Assembly: GCA_003561595.1 (NCBI GenBank)
Contig: PWWF01000141.1
Coordinates: 1-9,951, forward strand
DNA length: 9,951 nt
Origin: Paracoccaceae bacterium
GTDB taxonomy: Bacteria > Pseudomonadota > Alphaproteobacteria > Rhodobacterales > Rhodobacteraceae
Direction of reading: 5' to 3'
Part shown: one piece after another, positions 5,849 through 9,951 of the stretch
How the letters are laid out: each line of letters starts with the position of its first letter
Numbering within the stretch: position 1 is the stretch's first letter
The notes under the pieces: model-generated
The model's database searches: none
Told to the model about the DNA's origin: nothing
The model's input: the letters and a program-made list of their open reading frames with translations, nothing else
Translations under genes and position numbers: made by a program

Positions 5849-5907
5849 CGCGACCTGACGCACATTGCGCTCAAACTGCCTGCGCGTTTGGGCCTGCTGC
5901 GCAATTG
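5844..5907 (+). promoter_or_regulatory. Candidate operator/promoter of the ABC importer operon
   Basis: Direct repeats CCTGACGCG (5844-5852) and CCTGACGCA (5854-5862) again have 10-bp period; the first contains the regulator's stop codon. TTGCGC (5865-5870), CTGCCTGCGCGTTTGGGCC and CTGCTGCG (5894-5901) follow, and then GCGCAATTGT (5898-5907 region). The distance from the first repeat to CTGCTGCG is 50 bp here and 40 bp before the regulator, exactly one helical turn apart. A further TTGCGCAA palindrome is at 5935-5942. The importer start is about 70 bp downstream of the block. Confidence 0.5.
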
Positions 5908-5972
5908 TCTGGCGGCGCCACGACCCGCACGCTTTTGCGCAAGGACAAAACAACATGACCGGGAGATAGAAG

Positions 5973-7553
5973 ATGTCCAAGACCGCAATGCACCGCGCCT
6001 TTCCCGTGCTGAGCCGCCGCCAGTTACTGGCCGGCGCCGCCGGGGTTTCTGCCGCCGCCATGCTGCCCGTCAAGGCCTGGGCACAGGAAGGTCAGCTCAA
6101 TATCCGTGTCTACACCGAGCCGGATGATTTCGACCCCGTCGATGCGTCGGGCTTCGGCGAGGCGCTGCTCTACGGCGCGATCTACCGCAACCTGATTCAG
6201 TACGAGCCGGGCGACGACTGGAGCTATCGCCTCGACCTGGCGGAATCCATCGAGCAGACCAGCGACACCACCATCGAGTTCACCCTCAAGGAAGGGCAGA
6301 TGTGGTCCGACGGGTATGGCGAGATCACCGCCGAGGATGTGGCCTTCACCTTCGAGCGCATCCTCGACCCCGAAATGAACTCGCGCATCCTGCCCGATAT
6401 CGGCACGCTGGCCCGCGTCGAGGTGACGGGGCGCTATTCGGGGGTGTTCCACTTTGACGAGGCCTTCGCGCCCTTCTGGTGGATCGCCCTGCCCTATCTG
6501 GCCGGGACGATCGTGTGCAAGGCGGCCATCGAGGAGGCCGGCGGGCGCATCACCACCGAAGTACCGCCCACCGTGTCCGGCCCCTACCGCGTGCGCGAAC
6601 TGCGCCCCGGCGAACGCTGGGTGCTGGAACGCAACGAAGACTACACCGGCGATATCCCGGCCGATTATGAGCGTCTGGACATCATCTATATCGGCGACGA
6701 GGCTGCCGCCGAGATCGCGCTCGAAGCGGGCGATCTGGACTTCACCGAGGTCAGCCCCGGATCGGTCGGGCGGCTGCAGGGCAACCCGCCCGAGGGCACT
6801 GCTATGTCGATGCACCCGTCGCTGTTCTATGTCTGGGTCGGCATGAACATGGAACATCCCAAGTTTCAGGACATCCGCGTCCGCCAGGCGCTGCAATATG
6901 CGATCAACGTCAACGCGATCATCGAGGCCGCCTGGTATGGCGTCGCCGAACCCTCGACCGGGATCATCGCACCGGGGCTGATCGGCAATCGCCCCGAGTC
7001 ACTCATCCCGCCGCAGGGCGATCCGCAGCGCGCGGCCGAATTGCTGGCCGAGGCCGGGGTCGAGAACCTCGAGGTCACGCTCAATGTTCTCAACGACGTG
7101 ACCTTCACCACTGCCGCGCAGGTCATGCAGGCAACAATGGCGCAGGCGGGCATCCAGCTGAACATCGAGGTGCATGAGTCGGGATCGTTCTGGACGCTGG
7201 GGGTGGAGGCCGATGGCGACCGCTGGCAGGATCTGGAAATGATCATGAACCGCTTCTCGATGCTGCCCGACCCGTCCTACGCAACGGCCTGGTTCATCAG
7301 CGAGCAGATTGGTGACTGGAACTGGGAGCGTTTCTCGAACGAGGAATTCGACCGTCTGCACCGCGAGGCAGGCACCGAGACCGACGACGCGCGCCGCGAC
7401 GAGATGTATCGCCGCGCCCAGGACATCATGGAGGAATCGGGCGCCTATCGCTTCATCACCCATGGCGTGACGCCGAACCTTTACCATGACAACACCGTGC
7501 CGGGGACACGCCCGGACGGGCTGCCGCTGGCGCAATACTTCCGCCGCGCCTGA
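5973..7553 (+). CDS. ABC importer substrate-binding protein, family 5 (Dpp/Opp-like), Tat-exported
   Basis: This 526-residue periplasmic receptor belongs to the solute-binding family 5, which captures di- and oligopeptides, nickel chelates or related compounds and hands them to the inner-membrane permease. Residues 14-37 form a twin-arginine signal (SRRQLLAG, a short Ala-rich core, then AWA before Gln38), so the protein is probably exported already folded. Family hallmarks follow: LAESIEQTSDTTIEFTLKEG, WSDGYGEITAEDVAFTFERI, and later RVRQALQYAINVNAIIEAAW. Length is typical. GGGAGA (5961-5966) precedes the ATG by 6 bases; an inner ATG at 5988 is possible but less well placed. It is the first gene of an importer operon and is preceded by the shared operator-like block. 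Substrate specificity cannot be read from the sequence. Confidence 0.9.
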   Translation: MSKTAMHRAFPVLSRRQLLAGAAGVSAAAMLPVKAWAQEGQLNIRVYTEPDDFDPVDASGFGEALLYGAIYRNLIQYEPGDDWSYRLDLAESIEQTSDTTIEFTLKEGQMWSDGYGEITAEDVAFTFERILDPEMNSRILPDIGTLARVEVTGRYSGVFHFDEAFAPFWWIALPYLAGTIVCKAAIEEAGGRITTEVPPTVSGPYRVRELRPGERWVLERNEDYTGDIPADYERLDIIYIGDEAAAEIALEAGDLDFTEVSPGSVGRLQGNPPEGTAMSMHPSLFYVWVGMNMEHPKFQDIRVRQALQYAINVNAIIEAAWYGVAEPSTGIIAPGLIGNRPESLIPPQGDPQRAAELLAEAGVENLEVTLNVLNDVTFTTAAQVMQATMAQAGIQLNIEVHESGSFWTLGVEADGDRWQDLEMIMNRFSMLPDPSYATAWFISEQIGDWNWERFSNEEFDRLHREAGTETDDARRDEMYRRAQDIMEESGAYRFITHGVTPNLYHDNTVPGTRPDGLPLAQYFRRA

Positions 7554-7575
7554 GCCCTATCGGCAGGTGGTCATG

Positions 7576-7610
7576 AGCGGCGCGGGCGCGCGATAAGCGC
7601 CCGCGCCGCT
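7576..7610 (+). repeat. Intercistronic hairpin between binding protein and permease genes
   Basis: A perfect 14-bp inverted repeat (AGCGGCGCGGGCGC at 7576-7589, its complement at 7597-7610) with a 7-nt loop lies in the 76-nt gap between the binding-protein stop and the first permease. No T-run follows, so it is unlikely to be a full terminator. In importer operons such hairpins often protect the upstream mRNA from 3' decay or cause partial attenuation, giving an excess of binding protein over permease. Confidence 0.6.
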
Positions 7611-7629
7611 GCAGCCGGGGACACAGGGC

Positions 7630-8574
7630 ATGATCCAGTACACCATTCAACGCGTCGCGCTGGCACTGGGCATCGTCTTTGTGTCGATCTCGGCCCTTTA
7701 CGGCGTGATGATCGCGCTGCCGGGGGATCCGACATCGGTGCTGCTGGGACCGCGGGCCACGCCCGAAATGCGCGCGCTGTTCCGCGAGCAGATGGGCCTC
7801 GATGATCCGCTGGTGATGCAGATCCTGAACTTCTGGGGGCGGGTGCTGAGCGGCGATCTGGGCACAGATTTCTTTCGCAACCGCCCCGTGGCCACGGCGG
7901 TGATGAGCGCGCTGCCGCATACGGTGGCGCTGGTGTTCGGGGCGATCTTCTGGTCGGCCACGCTGGGCATTTTGCTGGGCGCGTTCTCGGCGGATCGGCG
8001 CAACAGTCTGCTTGACCGCGTTACCGGGGTGATCTCGGTGGCCTTCATCGCCGCACCCTCCTTTGTCGTCGCGCTCTACAGCCTGCTGCTGTTCGCCGTG
8101 ACGCTGCGCTGGTTCCCGTCCATCGGGGCGGGCGAGCCGGGTGATCTGCTCAGCCGCATCCAGCATCTGGTGCTACCCTCGCTGGCCATCGGGCTGGCCT
8201 GGGTGGGCTATGTGGCGCGGATCGTGCGCGCCTCGATGCTGGAAGCGATGGGCGAAAGCTACATCCGCACCGCGCGCGCCTTCGGCCTGCCGCGCCGCCG
8301 GGTGGTCTACAACTACGCGCTGCGCGTGGCGATCCTGCCCGCAGTGCAGGTGCTGGGTGTGGGCATCGGGGGGATGCTGTCCAGCGCCGTCTTCGCCGAG
8401 ATCGTGTTTTCGCGCCCCGGTATCGGGACGCTCATCTACACCTCGGTCTCGGACCGCAACTATCCGGTGGTGATGGGCGCAATGCTGGTGGCCATCGGCT
8501 TTTTCGTTACCTGCGCGCTGATCGCCGATCTGATCAACGCAGCCCTCGACCCGCGCCACAGGAAGACACAATGA
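7630..8574 (+). CDS. ABC importer permease, DppB/OppB type
   Basis: This 314-residue inner-membrane permease is the first of the heterodimeric channel pair. The N-terminus has one membrane helix (about residues 9-30) followed by the typical DppB periplasmic stretch: LPGDPTSVLLGP, QMGLDDPLVMQILNFWGRVL and SGDLGTDFF. Five further hydrophobic segments follow. The EAA loop that docks the ATPase is EAMGESYIRTARAFGLP (205-221). The end, FSRPGIGTLIYTSVSDRNYP then a last helix and ALDPRHR, is also standard for the family. The ATG has only a weak purine-rich upstream sequence (GGGG at 7617-7620). It overlaps the next gene by ATGA, so the pair is translationally coupled. Confidence 0.92.
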   Translation: MIQYTIQRVALALGIVFVSISALYGVMIALPGDPTSVLLGPRATPEMRALFREQMGLDDPLVMQILNFWGRVLSGDLGTDFFRNRPVATAVMSALPHTVALVFGAIFWSATLGILLGAFSADRRNSLLDRVTGVISVAFIAAPSFVVALYSLLLFAVTLRWFPSIGAGEPGDLLSRIQHLVLPSLAIGLAWVGYVARIVRASMLEAMGESYIRTARAFGLPRRRVVYNYALRVAILPAVQVLGVGIGGMLSSAVFAEIVFSRPGIGTLIYTSVSDRNYPVVMGAMLVAIGFFVTCALIADLINAALDPRHRKTQ

Positions 8575-9419
8575 GCCAACTCCGGCATACGCTTATCGGG
8601 CGGTTGGCCCGCGACCCGCTGGCGGTGATGGCGATTGTCATCATCACGACGCTCGTGACGATGGCGGTCTTTGCCAACCTGATCGCGCCCTATGACTACA
8701 CCGCCATGCACATGTCCGAACGCTTTGCCGCCCCATCGGCGGAGTTCTGGCTGGGCACTGACAATCTGGGGCGCGATACGTTCTCGCGGCTGCTGCAAGG
8801 CGGACGGATCGCGCTGACAGTGGGACTGACGGCGGTGGTCATCTCGGGGCTGATCGGGCTGGTGCTGGGGATGATCGCGGGCTTCGGGCCGCGCTGGCTG
8901 GACAATGCGCTGCTGTTCTTCTTCGATACGCTGCGCGCCTATCCGACGATCATCCTGGCGCTGGCGCTGGCCGCACTCATGCCACGGGGGCTGACGACGG
9001 TGATCGTGGTAGTGGTGATCACCTCATTCGCCGAATACGGTCGGGTGGTGCGAACGCAGACGCTGTCGCTCAAGCATTCCGAATTCATCCTGGCCGAGCG
9101 TGCAATGGGTGCGTCGTTCGGGAGGATCGTGTTTCATCATATCCTGCCCAATGTGCTGGGGCCGTTCTTCATTCTTGCCGCGATGAACCTGCCAGTGGTC
9201 ATCACAATCGAGGCGGGGATGAGCTTTCTGGGTGTGGGCGTGCCACCGGGCACGCCAAGCTGGGGCGCGACACTCAAGGACGGCTTCGACCACATTCGCC
9301 AGACACCATGGCTGATCCTCTCGGGCGGGCTGCCGCTGATCCTGGTGACATTGGGCTTCACCTTTCTGGGCGAAGCGCTGCGCGATCAGCTCGACCCCAA
9401 GCTACGGAGCGGGCGATGA
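8571..9419 (+). CDS. ABC importer permease, DppC/OppC type
   Basis: This 282-residue partner permease begins with the OppC N-terminal segment (RLARDPLAVMAIVIITTLVT, then LIAPYDYTAMHMSERFAAPS). The diagnostic GTDNLGRDTFSRLLQGGR starts at residue 62, followed by five membrane helices. The EAA loop is around LAERAMGASFGRIVFHHILP (174-193). The end, LGFTFLGEALRDQLDPKL, is the usual close for this family. Its start overlaps the upstream permease stop (ATGA) and its stop overlaps the ATPase start in the same way. The length is on the short side but normal; it looks intact. Confidence 0.92.
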   Translation: MSQLRHTLIGRLARDPLAVMAIVIITTLVTMAVFANLIAPYDYTAMHMSERFAAPSAEFWLGTDNLGRDTFSRLLQGGRIALTVGLTAVVISGLIGLVLGMIAGFGPRWLDNALLFFFDTLRAYPTIILALALAALMPRGLTTVIVVVVITSFAEYGRVVRTQTLSLKHSEFILAERAMGASFGRIVFHHILPNVLGPFFILAAMNLPVVITIEAGMSFLGVGVPPGTPSWGATLKDGFDHIRQTPWLILSGGLPLILVTLGFTFLGEALRDQLDPKLRSGR

Positions 9420-9951
9420 CGAACACGCTGTCTGTCAAGGACCTGTCGGTTAGCTACGATACCCGGGCCGGTGCGTTGCAAGCGCTTCGCAATGTCTCGA
9501 TTGATGTGCCCGCAGGCGAGATCGTGGGCGTGGTGGGCGAATCGGGCTGCGGAAAGTCGACCCTCATCGGCGCGCTTCTTGGCCTGCTGGCCGAGAACGC
9601 CCACGTGGATGGCGGCGAGATCCGCCTTGATGACGAGGATATCCTGCGCGCCTCGGCCCGCCGGTTGCAGGCGATGCGCGGGAACGAGATGTCGGTGGTG
9701 TTCCAGGACCCGATGACCTCGCTCAATCCGGTGCTGTCCATCGGACGGCAGATGCGTGACATCCAGTATCGCGAGCGTATCTCCGACGCCGAGAAATCCC
9801 GCCGCGCCGCCGCGATGCTGGGCCGGGTCGGCCTGCCGGACCCGGAGGCGAAGCTGAACAGTTATCCGCATGAATTGTCGGGCGGGATGCGCCAGCGCGT
9901 GGCCATCGCCATGGCCGCGCTGATGGAGCCGAAGCTCTTGATCGCGGACGA
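9416..9951 (+). CDS. ABC importer ATPase, DppD/OppD type (3' end outside the window)
   Basis: This nucleotide-binding subunit powers the importer. The first 178 codons are present. Walker A is GESGCGKST (41-49), the Q-loop glutamine is Gln97 in VVFQDPMTSLNP, the ABC signature is LSGGMRQRV (154-162), and Walker B is cut at LLIAD with the glutamate codon incomplete at the window edge. MTSLNP after the Q-loop and MRQRV after the signature are typical of the peptide/nickel subfamily. The start codon overlaps the permease stop by ATGA. A second ATPase (DppF/OppF type) would be expected next, beyond the window. Confidence 0.93.
   Translation, partial: MTNTLSVKDLSVSYDTRAGALQALRNVSIDVPAGEIVGVVGESGCGKSTLIGALLGLLAENAHVDGGEIRLDDEDILRASARRLQAMRGNEMSVVFQDPMTSLNPVLSIGRQMRDIQYRERISDAEKSRRAAAMLGRVGLPDPEAKLNSYPHELSGGMRQRVAIAMAALMEPKLLIAD

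Noticed and set aside
6024..6896. 290-codon minus-strand frame inside the binding-protein gene
   Set aside because: It is entirely antisense to a gene with clear family motifs and has no start signal.
7576..7610. Hairpin considered as a full terminator of the binding-protein gene
   Set aside because: No T-run follows and the permease genes have no separate promoter that I can see.
1..9951. CRISPR array, tRNA or rRNA genes
   Set aside because: No regularly spaced repeats and no tRNA- or rRNA-like segments were found on either strand.

Overview
The window looks like a high-GC alphaproteobacterial replicon, most likely from the Rhodobacterales. That guess rests on the overall GC and codon bias, IS21-type ends, a ParS/RES toxin-antitoxin pair, a RepC-like fragment, and a twin-arginine-exported peptide-type binding protein. 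No marker gene fixes the genus. The window has two very different halves.

The left part (about 1-2840) is accessory debris, probably plasmid-derived or a mobile-element landing zone. It starts with two fragments of IS21-family elements in opposite orientations: an istA piece on the minus strand and an istB tail on the plus strand. The istB tail is followed by a hairpin and a right end with two IS21-style repeats. After a roughly 270-base stretch without a clear gene comes an intact two-gene toxin-antitoxin operon: a ParS/MbcA-type antitoxin (629-1099) overlapping by ATGA a RES-domain toxin (1096-1593). Next are three broken genes: the C-terminal tail of a PIN-domain protein (minus strand), a frameshifted fragment resembling the end of a RepC-type replication initiator (plus strand, ending in a perfect 13-bp palindrome), and the 3' part of an endonuclease/exonuclease/phosphatase-family nuclease (minus strand).

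The right part (2918 to the end) is a tidy plus-strand cluster: a CocE/NonD (peptidase S15) serine hydrolase, a small HTH regulator, and a peptide/oligopeptide-type ABC importer. The importer consists of a family 5 substrate-binding protein with a Tat signal, two permeases and the start of the first ATPase, which is cut by the window end. The permease and ATPase genes overlap by ATGA. A perfect 14-bp hairpin separates the binding-protein gene from the permeases.

The most interesting signal is a shared sequence block in the intergenic regions of this cluster. Two 9-base CCTGACGCR repeats with 10-bp period, followed by a GGGSCTGCTGCG block, occur upstream of both the regulator and the binding-protein gene. 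The distance between the two parts differs by exactly 10 bp. A related block (CGCGTCAG, then GCGCAATTGT) lies upstream of the hydrolase. My inference is that the HTH protein controls itself, the hydrolase and the importer, forming a self-contained uptake-and-hydrolysis module for an unknown peptide-like or ester substrate.
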